DNA from: Telluribacter humicola
GTDB taxonomy: Bacteria; Bacteroidota; Bacteroidia; Cytophagales; Spirosomataceae
Direction of reading: 5' to 3'
NCBI RefSeq assembly: GCF_017355935.1
Contig: NZ_JAFIQT010000002.1
Span: 926,433 to 990,432, forward strand
DNA: 64,000 nucleotides
Shown: positions 17,014-24,899 of the stretch, one piece after another
How the letters are laid out: every line of letters begins with the position of its first letter
Numbering within the stretch: the first letter of the stretch is position 1
The notes under the pieces: model-generated
Database searches by the model: none
The model's input: the letters and a program-made list of their open reading frames with translations, nothing else
Told to the model about the DNA's origin: nothing
Position numbers and translations under genes: made by a program

Positions 17014-18279
17014 TCAGGGAGTTTTGTACAGGTAGCCTCCTTTCATTACTAACCTGACGTTACGAATGGCCTTAATAGACTGCGTAGGATCACCGGATAC
17101 GGCCACCAGATCCGCCAGCATCCCCAGCGCTACCCGCCCCAGTTCATCCAGATGAAAGACGCTGGCATTGACTGATGTCCCTGACTTCAGAGCCGCAACA
17201 GGTGTCATGCCATATTCGACCATGAGTTCCAGTTCGCGGGCATTGTCACCGTGGGCGTACACACCTACATCACCCCCAAAGCATATAGTCACTCCGGCTT
17301 CCAGGGCCTGACGGAAGGTAGTCTTCTTCTGCCGGACGCGCTCCGGTTCGGGGTCTATGCCCTTCTTCCAGCCCCGGTACTGGCTGATGGCTTCACCGGC
17401 GGCAAGGGTCGGGCAGAAGGCTACGTCACGTTCCTTCATCAACCGCCAAATCTCAGGTGTACCGGCATCACCGTGTTCGATGGTTTCGACGCCGGCCGTG
17501 ATGGCTCTGCGCATACCTTCGACAGTAGAGGCGTGGGCTACTACTGGTCGGCCGCTGCTCTTGGCTACTTCCACGATCAGGCGGAGCTCCTCCTCGGTAA
17601 AGGTAGGGCGGGCTTCCCCCTTGAGGCCCCAGCGGTAGTCGGCATAGACCTTGATGATGTCAGCTCCCTTCCCGACCTGGGTACGTACGGCCTTGATCAG
17701 ATTATCGTGCCCATCGGCCTCTTCGGCTCCCTGTGGTACCGCCATATCCGGACTAAATCCCTTGGGGGCGTAGCTACCTGTCGCAATCAGAGCGCGGGTA
17801 GCGACCAGCATGCGGGGGCCGGGTATAACTCCTTCATCAATAGCGCGTTTAAGCCCTACGTCGTCATAGTCAGCGCCTTCAGTACCGAGGTCTCTTACGG
17901 TTGTAAATCCATTTAACAGCGTTAATTCGGCGTGTTTGGAGGCCCGGGCTACCCTATAGGCTCTGGATTCACGCAGTACCTGATCCTCCCAGGAGGTTTC
18001 GTTGTAGGGGTGCAGCAGCAGGTGGGAGTGCCCTTCGATCAGCCCCGGCAGGAGCGTCATACCTTTTAGGTCAATCACCTGCGCCTGCCGGGCTTCGGCG
18101 GGTAGTGATCCGGGCAAACCGGCCGCTGCAATACGTTCACCTTTTACCCATACGACCCATCCCTCATGGGTAGCTTCACCGTCGAATACCCGGTCGGGGC
18201 GTAGCAGATAGCTGCTTTGGGCAGAGGCACTGGCAATGGTATATACCCCCAGCCATAGCGTAAAGAGCAGGCGCTTCAT
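17014..18279 (-). CDS. Secreted amidohydrolase-family protein
   Basis: A 421-residue metal-dependent hydrolase of the imidazolonepropionase/Xaa-Pro dipeptidase-like group. A signal peptide (MKRLLFTLWLGVYTIASASA) is followed by the urease-like beta-sandwich and the TIM barrel: LLPGLIEGHSHLLLHP carries the HxH metal pair, VVAHAST and IEHGD carry later metal His residues, and FGGDVGVYAHGDNARELELMV carries the catalytic Asp. The C-terminus ADLVAVSGDPTQSIKAIRNVRLVMKGG is the usual family end. I start at the ATG at 18277-18279, where the signal peptide begins; it overlaps the stop of the upstream gene by 4 bp (ATGA), so the two form an operon. The substrate is unknown. Confidence 0.9.
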   Translation of the reverse strand: MKRLLFTLWLGVYTIASASAQSSYLLRPDRVFDGEATHEGWVVWVKGERIAAAGLPGSLPAEARQAQVIDLKGMTLLPGLIEGHSHLLLHPYNETSWEDQVLRESRAYRVARASKHAELTLLNGFTTVRDLGTEGADYDDVGLKRAIDEGVIPGPRMLVATRALIATGSYAPKGFSPDMAVPQGAEEADGHDNLIKAVRTQVGKGADIIKVYADYRWGLKGEARPTFTEEELRLIVEVAKSSGRPVVAHASTVEGMRRAITAGVETIEHGDAGTPEIWRLMKERDVAFCPTLAAGEAISQYRGWKKGIDPEPERVRQKKTTFRQALEAGVTICFGGDVGVYAHGDNARELELMVEYGMTPVAALKSGTSVNASVFHLDELGRVALGMLADLVAVSGDPTQSIKAIRNVRLVMKGGYLYKTP

Positions 18280-18698
18280 ACACCCGGATTTTTGCGGGCC
18301 TCGAACAGAGCCGTAATAAAGTACTTGGTGAACAGGCCGATCAGAATAATCGGGAGCAGGTGGGCTCCGTAGATAAATGACTTGCCGGTGAGGCTGTAGG
18401 AGAATGATGAGAAGGTCACGTACACATGGGCAAACAGGGCCATGCCGAGGACCATCAGCATCAGGTACCACCAGGCCGCCAGGCGGGGGGCAGTTTTGAT
18501 ACGGACTACTTCACAAATCAAGAGCGAAATACCCACCACCAGACCCACAGTAGCCAGCGCCCGGGGGAAGGTTTTCAGATAATCATGCTTATAAAATAGG
18601 ATTCCCAGGCGGCCGATAAGGTTAGGATGCGCCAGCATATAGGCGTCAGTAACACTCAGTATCAGCAGCAGCAGGGTAGAAGTCAGGTTTTTTTTCAA
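18276..18698 (-). CDS. Four-helix inner-membrane protein of unknown function
   Basis: A 140-residue protein with four predicted membrane helices (about 6-22, 47-65, 73-95, 108-128) and a short basic tail (EARKNPGV). I recognise no family. It is the first gene of a two-gene unit and overlaps the secreted amidohydrolase gene by 4 bp, which suggests a shared role. Confidence 0.8.
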   Translation of the reverse strand: MKKNLTSTLLLLILSVTDAYMLAHPNLIGRLGILFYKHDYLKTFPRALATVGLVVGISLLICEVVRIKTAPRLAAWWYLMLMVLGMALFAHVYVTFSSFSYSLTGKSFIYGAHLLPIILIGLFTKYFITALFEARKNPGV

Positions 18699-18788
18699 GC
18701 CAGGTACAATTTAGTTCTGTTCATAAAGTGATACGCTAAAATAAGTAAGGGTACAGGTAGCTGTCAACCTTTTTCATTAATACTGGGG

Positions 18789-19721
18789 TTAGCGGCTCCG
18801 CACTTCCTGCCATCGGAATACTATTTCTTCTACCTGTACGGAGGTATCAGCCTCCCAGGGAAGCCAATGGATTGGAATACCATCGCGCTCCATTTTCCGG
18901 AAAAAAGTCATCTGACGTTTGGCAAATCGATGAATTTCCGTCTCCAGGCGCTGTACCATGTGCTCGTAGGGAAGCTGACCTGTTAGATACTCGGTCAGGT
19001 ACTTGTACTCCAGGCCGTAGTAGATAAGTTGCTCCGCTATTAGTCCCTGCTGCAACAGGCCTTCTACCTCTTCGATCAGCCCCTGCTCCAAGCGATGCCG
19101 CAGCCGTATACTGATTCGATCCCGGCGTACATCTACGGGCGGATTAAGTCCAAAAGCCAGGTACTCGACCTGTGCAGATGCGGCAGGAGGCGTATGTTCC
19201 GGATAGACCCGGAGGTAGGTACTTATCTCGATAGCCCGGATGAGGCGCTTACGGGTAGAGGTATCGGCCAGGGCGGAGTAGGAAGAGGAGGTACTTTGAA
19301 AGCGCTCGCTGAGTTCTTCGTCCGTAAGCTCATTTAACTCCAAGCGAAGCTGCTCATCAATGGGTATACTCGTGTACTGGTGACCGCGCAGGATAGCGTC
19401 GAGGTACAGACCGGTACCTCCGCAGACAATGACTGGATTTCCACGTTGTTGAATCTCATTGAGCATCTTCCCAAAATCTTCCTGAAACCGGTGTACATTG
19501 TACTTCTCACCCGCTTCTACGATATCGATCAGGTGGTAAGGTACTGTACCCTGTGAAGTTGTGTATTCGGCCAAATCCTTGCCCGTACCAATGTCCATCC
19601 CCCGGTATACCTGCCGCGAGTCGGCACTGATTATTTCACCCCCCAATCGCTGGGCCACCTGTACCGCCAGATGCGTTTTGCCGGAAGCCGTAGGGCCAAG
19701 TATGACGATGAAAGGTAGCAA
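18789..19721 (-). CDS. miaA: tRNA dimethylallyltransferase
   Basis: A 310-residue enzyme that adds a dimethylallyl group to N6 of A37 in tRNAs reading codons that start with U. Clear motifs: P-loop GPTASGKT (9-16), ISADSRQVYRGMDIGTGK with the Asp and Arg of the active site, VCGGTGLYLDAILRG and the C-terminal RFAKRQMTFFRKM. The length is usual. It lies 52 bp downstream of a conserved hypothetical gene on the same strand. Confidence 0.97.
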   Translation of the reverse strand: MLPFIVILGPTASGKTHLAVQVAQRLGGEIISADSRQVYRGMDIGTGKDLAEYTTSQGTVPYHLIDIVEAGEKYNVHRFQEDFGKMLNEIQQRGNPVIVCGGTGLYLDAILRGHQYTSIPIDEQLRLELNELTDEELSERFQSTSSSYSALADTSTRKRLIRAIEISTYLRVYPEHTPPAASAQVEYLAFGLNPPVDVRRDRISIRLRHRLEQGLIEEVEGLLQQGLIAEQLIYYGLEYKYLTEYLTGQLPYEHMVQRLETEIHRFAKRQMTFFRKMERDGIPIHWLPWEADTSVQVEEIVFRWQEVRSR

Positions 19722-19772
19722 TAGAGCAGAAAAATGATTAGGGCTGCAAGATATGGAAAATGTGGTAGTGGA

Positions 19773-20684
19773 CTATTCACGCACCAGCTTTATGTACTTA
19801 CGACTGCCCGAGTTGTATACTTTCACATAGCCCTTGTCAGCGTCTGTGCCGGATTGAGTGCTTTCAGGGAGCCTATGGGGATAATGACGAATCATGGATT
19901 GTGTATCCAGCCAGAACTCCAGGGGAGGGATATCACCGGCTGCTTCAAAGCCCAGTCGTTGGTAGCTGCCTCCTTCCGACCAGTCCAGATCGGCGTAGGT
20001 CATGATATCGTCGGGCTGGTGCTCCCTGATGAAGGCCTTTATTAGTTTATCTAATCCACCTACTACGGTAGTATTAAGCAGATTGGCAAAACGTATTAAT
20101 TCAACTGAACGATACGATTGTCCCGCCCTTATGATGGTACGGGGATGGCTGAACGTTGCCACCGCGACCAGTAGCTCATCGGGTTGGTATTCCATCTGTT
20201 CCAGGTACTGGGGGGACAGGACCCGGTAGTAGCGCCGGGGCAGGAACAAGCCGTACTTGTACTTCGAGATCGTGAATGACTGCGTGTGATTTTCTGACAG
20301 AAAAGCTTCGGTAATAGGCCGATCTATCCGCCGTACCTGGGTTAGCCGGGCGGAGATTCGTTCTGATAAACCTAGTAGTGCCAGTATTCGTGATTCTACC
20401 ACCGGTCGCCTTGTAAGCCACACATCTTCCCACAGGTGAATAAAGACTAAACCCTGATTGCGAAATTCCTGACTTATAGTAGTTAACTGTGTGGGCGGAA
20501 AATCAGAAGAAACTCGTTGCCAGGTTAACAAATCCACCAGATGAAGTACCACTTCCACTCTGCCTTCCTTCTTTATCCTGATGAACTGGAAGGGGCTCTG
20601 CGGGTGGGTGAACCCTTCCACCGTGACGGGCCATGACCTCAGCCACTGGAGGATCTGTTCAGGAAAAAGTGCGGCTTGCTTCAA
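19773..20684 (-). CDS. Conserved hypothetical protein with domain resembling the accessory part of phage homing endonucleases
   Basis: A 303-residue cytoplasmic protein. The N-terminal ~100 residues contain a nuclease-like segment (SQEFRNQGLVFIHLWEDVWLTRRPVVESRI), as in Vsr/PD-(D/E)XK-like helpers that end in hLwEDeW. The middle and C-terminal part (about 120-270) has the pattern SYRSVELIRFANLLNTTVVGG, then KLIKAF, then IMTYADLDWSEGGSYQRLGF, which I recall from phage Hef-like and HNH homing endonucleases, where it follows the nuclease domain. No GIY-YIG, HNH or LAGLIDADG core is seen. Its gene sits just upstream of miaA with a 51-bp gap. Function is unknown; the resemblance is from memory and would need a profile search. 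Confidence 0.65.
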   Translation of the reverse strand: MKQAALFPEQILQWLRSWPVTVEGFTHPQSPFQFIRIKKEGRVEVVLHLVDLLTWQRVSSDFPPTQLTTISQEFRNQGLVFIHLWEDVWLTRRPVVESRILALLGLSERISARLTQVRRIDRPITEAFLSENHTQSFTISKYKYGLFLPRRYYRVLSPQYLEQMEYQPDELLVAVATFSHPRTIIRAGQSYRSVELIRFANLLNTTVVGGLDKLIKAFIREHQPDDIMTYADLDWSEGGSYQRLGFEAAGDIPPLEFWLDTQSMIRHYPHRLPESTQSGTDADKGYVKVYNSGSRKYIKLVRE

Positions 20685-20755
20685 GCGATAGACTAGTGAG
20701 GTACTTTGTTAAGGCTTTGCTATGGGCCAAGCCGGGGTAAAGATAGTACCAAAAG

Positions 20756-20784
20756 ATAAAGCACAGCGAGGGGCTGTGCTTTAT
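20756..20784 (-). terminator. Terminator of the first beta-barrel gene
   Basis: A 12-bp perfect inverted repeat (20756-20767 with 20773-20784) and a 5-nt GAGGG loop, located just 3' of the minus-strand gene at 20824. Confidence 0.75.
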
Positions 20785-20823
20785 ACCGGAATACCTGCTA
20801 TAAAATAGCGCACCGTTCAATGT

Positions 20824-21435
20824 TTATTTCTTCTTGCCCAGTCCAAATACCAGGCCAAGATTCACACCATAAAACTTAGAGGTAGATTCAAAATCTACGT
20901 TGTCAGCTGTGCCGACCTGCGCACTGTTGTTCTTGTTTCCGAAAACAATGTGGTAAATCCCTTCAAGCTGAATGCCCACATTGCCGGTCGAGAAAATAAT
21001 CCCGGCACGTGGAGCCGCTCCCAAGTGACTCCGACGGGTGGTTTCGGCAATACGGTTTCCGTTGAAGCGGGTATCGTACTTACTAAAATACATCCCGGCG
21101 TCGCCTCCAAGGTAAGGGCGGATTACACCATCGTAAAGAAATAGATCAAGTGTGGCCGTTACGGGAATAAGGGTACCGGTGTGACTCAGAGTTTGACCGC
21201 CTACATTATAGTCCTTGCCATCCGTGAATGTTTTAGCGGCAAGTCCGATTGCAAACTGTTCCGATGGAAAAACCCGTAGGTTGATCCCCCCTCCGTAGAT
21301 GTTGTTAGCATCCTCAAGATTAGATTTGGCAATTCCGCCCTGCAGACCCAATGAGAACTGAGCTGAGGCGCTTCCTGCTGATAAGAGCAGGCACGTTAGG
21401 GCGGCTCCGGCCCAGCGCTTCATGTTTTTTTTCAT
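20824..21435 (-). CDS. Outer-membrane beta-barrel protein, paralogue A
   Basis: A 203-residue exported protein: a signal peptide (MKKNMKRWAGAALTCLLLSAGSASA) and then alternating amphipathic strands ending in an aromatic/hydrophobic last strand (FYGVNLGLVFGLGKKK), the pattern of small eight-strand OmpA/OmpX-type barrels. Start: the first or the fifth codon Met both serve. The next gene upstream (21761-22360) is a clear paralogue: LSLGLQGGIAKS versus LAVGVQGGVFKST, IRPYLGGDAGMYF versus VRPYLGADAGVYF, and IVFGNKNNSAQVG versus AIFGNQNNSLRVS. Each has its own terminator, so they are tandem single genes rather than an operon. Confidence 0.85.
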   Translation of the reverse strand: MKKNMKRWAGAALTCLLLSAGSASAQFSLGLQGGIAKSNLEDANNIYGGGINLRVFPSEQFAIGLAAKTFTDGKDYNVGGQTLSHTGTLIPVTATLDLFLYDGVIRPYLGGDAGMYFSKYDTRFNGNRIAETTRRSHLGAAPRAGIIFSTGNVGIQLEGIYHIVFGNKNNSAQVGTADNVDFESTSKFYGVNLGLVFGLGKKK

Positions 21436-21647
21436 ACTAAATAATTATTTATGGGTTGGGTAATACACACATAAAAGCAAAAAGATGGTGCCAGTTAAAG
21501 TGCTGTGTTAAAGCACTTTAATAAACGTGATTTAACGTAATAGTACATAAAGTTGATTCTTAAGAACTTACCTTTAGGCTATTGAAGTGGTAGAATGAGT
21601 TACTTGGATGAGAATCAGTAACATGGGGATTAGGACCTAGAGAAAAA

Positions 21648-21679
21648 AATTCCCCGACTCTTCACAAAGTCGGGGAATT
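21648..21679 (-). terminator. Terminator of the second beta-barrel gene
   Basis: A 12-bp perfect stem (AATTCCCCGACT at 21648-21659 and its complement at 21668-21679), with a run of A at 21643-21649 that reads as a T tract on the minus strand. The rest of the 325-bp gap 21436-21760 holds no gene I can see and should contain the promoter of paralogue A. Confidence 0.85.
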
Positions 21680-21760
21680 TAGAGACTGAACTTCTTCCCA
21701 AAGTTCAATTTTATTATATGGTTTGTAGCAATATCAGCTATTGCTCATCAAATAAGTCTA

Positions 21761-22360
21761 TTAACGGCCCAGTTCAAAAACAAGTCCGACATTGGCACCC
21801 CAGAAATTGTTGACATGGTCAATGTTAACTCCGGCATCCGATACACGCAGGCTGTTGTTCTGGTTGCCAAAAATGGCATGGTAGGCAAACTCCGCATTCA
21901 GACCTACCCGTCCAAAGTCAAACAGTATACCGCCACGAGGAGCTAATCCAAAGTTAGAAGCACTCGTTTTGATCAGCTGATTCTCGTTTTGATTGACCCG
22001 GAAGTTCTGGAAGTATACACCCGCGTCGGCTCCCAGATAAGGTCTTACAAACCCATCGGTCAGCAGGAAGTCGGCAGTAAGTGTTACCGGAGTGATGTTG
22101 TTGACAAACCTGGTGGGCCCACCTGAGAAGTCATAGTTAAGTCTTTCGGAATAAATACGCCCCGCAACACCAAGGGCCACATTGTCATTCACGAAGTACT
22201 TAAAGTTAATACCACCGCCTGGATAGCTTTTCGCATTATCAGCGGTTGATTTGAATACACCACCCTGAACACCTACTGCTAACTGTGCGTTAGCATTTCC
22301 GATCGAGAGGAACAGCCCTACCAGAGCCACTCCAGCCCACTTCATAAACTTATTTTTCAT
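21761..22360 (-). CDS. Outer-membrane beta-barrel protein, paralogue B
   Basis: A 199-residue exported protein with a signal peptide (MKNKFMKWAGVALVGLFLSIGNANA) and a small beta-barrel pattern, ending in NFWGANVGLVFELGR with a hydrophobic last strand. It aligns along its full length with the gene 325 bp downstream (20824-21435), so a tandem duplication is likely. Function is unknown; such porin-like proteins of Bacteroidota are often structural or stress-related. Confidence 0.85.
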   Translation of the reverse strand: MKNKFMKWAGVALVGLFLSIGNANAQLAVGVQGGVFKSTADNAKSYPGGGINFKYFVNDNVALGVAGRIYSERLNYDFSGGPTRFVNNITPVTLTADFLLTDGFVRPYLGADAGVYFQNFRVNQNENQLIKTSASNFGLAPRGGILFDFGRVGLNAEFAYHAIFGNQNNSLRVSDAGVNIDHVNNFWGANVGLVFELGR

Positions 22361-22689
22361 GGTTTAACTAAAATAGTTGGTTATGATGTTTTGTATATAA
22401 AAAATAGTGCCTGATAGGGAGTTAGTATAATGATAGGTATATAATGGGTTGATAATCAGTGGAACATATAGTTGTGGTTTGACTTTAATGAGCGGTTACA
22501 AACTATGACTATACTAAGTTGGCAGAGGAAAAAGCTCCTCAAGTACGTAAGAATACCTGTGGTTTTTGTGGGAAGTACCTGGGCCAAATTTTTAATTTTT
22601 CTACCTGAGTAATGGAAGGCTATACCTTACTTTGTACAGGAGGAAAACACGTCAAAACTCTCTTTGCATCCAACTGCGTCTTCTGATCT
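22361..22689. other. Intergenic region between divergent beta-barrel and aldo/keto reductase genes
   Basis: No gene is seen. It holds the divergent promoters. A small hairpin (GAGGAAAAAGCTCCTC, near 22527-22542) and candidate -7 sequences (TTACTTTG near 22627, CTCTTTGC near 22659) are the only structures I note. Confidence 0.4.
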
Positions 22690-23679
22690 ATGACTTATCA
22701 GCCTGATCCCGAACGGTATCAACAGATGGAGTACCGTCGCTGTGGCAGAAGCGGTCTCAAACTACCGGCCGTGTCGCTGGGGCTGTGGCATAACTTCGGC
22801 GGGGTGGATCAATTTGAGAACTACCGGGCTATCCTGCGACTGGCGTTTGACCGGGGTATTACCCACTTCGACCTGGCCAATAATTATGGACCACCTCCGG
22901 GCTCGGCCGAGGAAAACTTCGGGCACCTGTTAAAGAAAGATTTTGCACCCTATCGTCACGAGCTCATTATCTCCACCAAAGCCGGCTACCACATGTGGCC
23001 GGGGCCTTACGGAGACTGGGGCTCCAAGAAGTACCTGATGTCTAGCCTGGACCAGAGCCTGAAGCGAATGGGGCTGGAGTACGTGGATATCTTCTACCAC
23101 CACCGTCCTGATGCTGATACACCACTGGAAGAAACCATGGCGGCGCTGGACCTGATCGTGCGTCAGGGAAAAGCCCTCTACGTGGGGATCTCCAACTACA
23201 AACCTTTGGAAGCCGCTAAGGCCGTCTCGATCCTTAAAGAGCTCGGGACGCCCTGCCTAATTCACCAGCCCAGGTACTCCCTGTTTGAGCGGTGGGTGGA
23301 AGACGGACTGCTGGACCTACTGGAAAAAGAGGGCGTAGGCTGTATCCCATTTTCACCGCTGGCTCAGGGCATGCTGACCAGCAAGTACCTGGAAGGTATC
23401 CCGGCTGACTCTCGGGCGGCCAAAGAGACCGGCTACCTGCGCAGGGATCAGGTAACGGAGGAGAAAGTCCGGAAAGTAAAGCAGCTTAATAGCCTGGCGC
23501 AGGAGCGTGGACAAACGCTGGCACAGATGGCCCTGTCGTGGGTACTCAAAGACCCTCGTATTACCTCCGTATTGATAGGAGCAAGCCGTACCGAACAGCT
23601 GCAAGACTCTTTACAGTGTTTGGAAAACCTCCATTTTGAACCGGAGGAGCTGGAATTGATAGAAATGGTCCTGCGGTAA
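22690..23679 (+). CDS. Aldo/keto reductase, YghZ/L-glyceraldehyde-3-phosphate reductase type
   Basis: A 329-residue NADPH-dependent oxidoreductase. It opens with MEYRRCGRSGLKLPAVSLGLW and has FDLANNYGPPPGSAEENFG (catalytic Asp and Tyr), STKAGY (Lys) and FYHHRPD (His), the full catalytic tetrad. The SLGLWHNFG and GPPPGSAEE segments are typical of the YghZ (MgrA) subgroup, which reduces L-glyceraldehyde-3-phosphate and detoxifies methylglyoxal. It is complete, ends in the usual ELELIEMVL and is a single gene; the next gene begins 110 bp further. Confidence 0.93.
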   Translation: MTYQPDPERYQQMEYRRCGRSGLKLPAVSLGLWHNFGGVDQFENYRAILRLAFDRGITHFDLANNYGPPPGSAEENFGHLLKKDFAPYRHELIISTKAGYHMWPGPYGDWGSKKYLMSSLDQSLKRMGLEYVDIFYHHRPDADTPLEETMAALDLIVRQGKALYVGISNYKPLEAAKAVSILKELGTPCLIHQPRYSLFERWVEDGLLDLLEKEGVGCIPFSPLAQGMLTSKYLEGIPADSRAAKETGYLRRDQVTEEKVRKVKQLNSLAQERGQTLAQMALSWVLKDPRITSVLIGASRTEQLQDSLQCLENLHFEPEELELIEMVLR

Positions 23680-23789
23680 CCGTCGGTTTTGAACTGCTTG
23701 TACCAGTGAAAGAATAAAGAATATATAATATAAAATATCAGTTATTCTGTACTCAAACTAACACCTAACTACTACTACCTATTAACTCA

Positions 23790-24623
23790 ATGACAATGTC
23801 CCGTTTACAAACCTTTGTTACTTCCCTTTTTCTTTTAATACTAATCAATTCTGTACAGGCGGCAAAGATTGATACCGTCGAGACGTACAGCTCCTCCATG
23901 AACAAGACCATCAAAGCGGTGGTAATGACTCCCTCCAACTACGCTTCGTCGGGCAAGGAGTTTCCGGTCTTGTACCTGCTGCATGGCTACAGCGGCAACT
24001 ACGCCGACTGGGTCAAGAAGGCTCCGTCCATTCTGGAAGCCGCCGATCAGTACCAGATGATCATCGTTTGTCCGGATGGCAACTACAATAGCTGGTACTG
24101 GGATAGTCCCGCTGACTCTAAGTCTAAATATGAAACTTATGTAGCCAATGAGTTGGTAAAGTGGGTGGACAGCAAGTACAAAACCGTTAAAGACCGATCG
24201 GGTCGGGGTATTACCGGACTCAGTATGGGCGGACATGGAGCCTTGTACCTGGCCATGCGCCACCAGGATGTATTCGGGGCGGCCGGTAGTATGAGCGGAG
24301 GAGTGGACATCAGACCCTTCCCCAAGAACTGGGATATGGCCTCCAAACTAGGTACATACGCGGAGCAACCTGAGCGTTGGGAGCAGAACACGGTCATTAA
24401 CATGCTGCACCTGATAACCGCTAATTCGCTGGCGTTGATCATCGATTGCGGTACCGAGGACTTCTTTTATAGGGTAAATGAAAACCTGCACCAGAAAATG
24501 CTCGAACGTAACCTGCCCCATGACTACTTCACCCGCCCCGGTGCACACAACTGGGCCTACTGGAACAATGCCGTCATCTACCAGCTGGTATTCATGCAGC
24601 GGTACTTCAATAAGGTAAAGTAG
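23790..24623 (+). CDS. Secreted alpha/beta-hydrolase (esterase D/antigen-85-like)
   Basis: A 277-residue exported esterase. Signal peptide about 1-24 (ends VQA); the alpha/beta-hydrolase fold follows with LYLLHGYSGNYADW (oxyanion side), the nucleophile elbow GLSMGGHG (Ser145), DCGTEDFF (Asp224 likely the acid) and RPGAHNWAYW (His253). The family hydrolyses acyl esters, for example feruloyl or acetyl groups from xylan, or S-formylglutathione in cytoplasmic members; the signal peptide argues for carbohydrate esters. A strong terminator follows. The start could also be the Met at codon 3. Confidence 0.9.
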   Translation: MTMSRLQTFVTSLFLLILINSVQAAKIDTVETYSSSMNKTIKAVVMTPSNYASSGKEFPVLYLLHGYSGNYADWVKKAPSILEAADQYQMIIVCPDGNYNSWYWDSPADSKSKYETYVANELVKWVDSKYKTVKDRSGRGITGLSMGGHGALYLAMRHQDVFGAAGSMSGGVDIRPFPKNWDMASKLGTYAEQPERWEQNTVINMLHLITANSLALIIDCGTEDFFYRVNENLHQKMLERNLPHDYFTRPGAHNWAYWNNAVIYQLVFMQRYFNKVK

Positions 24624-24715
24624 GGGGTGTAAGAAGGAGAGGATTAGAGGAGGAAGGGCGGCCGCCGCGCGAAGGAAAGTACTTTCGATTGTCGAATGCA
24701 GAATGTCGATTTGTA

Positions 24716-24755
24716 GGCTATCGCGCAGAACCCTTTCTGCGCGATAGCCTTTTAT
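24716..24755 (+). terminator. Strong terminator after the esterase gene
   Basis: A 15-bp perfect stem (24716-24730 with 24735-24749) closed by a 4-nt loop and followed by a T-rich tail (TTTTATTT). The gap to the next, convergent gene also serves it. Confidence 0.85.
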
Positions 24756-24899
24756 TTATTTTCTCACTTTCTTCTATGACTGAATGTTGCGGATGAAAGG
24801 TAGAGTAGCAGGAAGGGCGGTTGATACGCAATGGAAAGTTTTGTTTAATATCTAACTACTTTTCTCCTTTCTAACCTTTCCTGCTTTCCTCCTTTGATA

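Noticed and set aside
17251..17916. 221-residue plus-strand frame opposite the amidohydrolase gene
   Set aside because: It is a shadow of the coding strand; the amidohydrolase motifs are all on the other strand.
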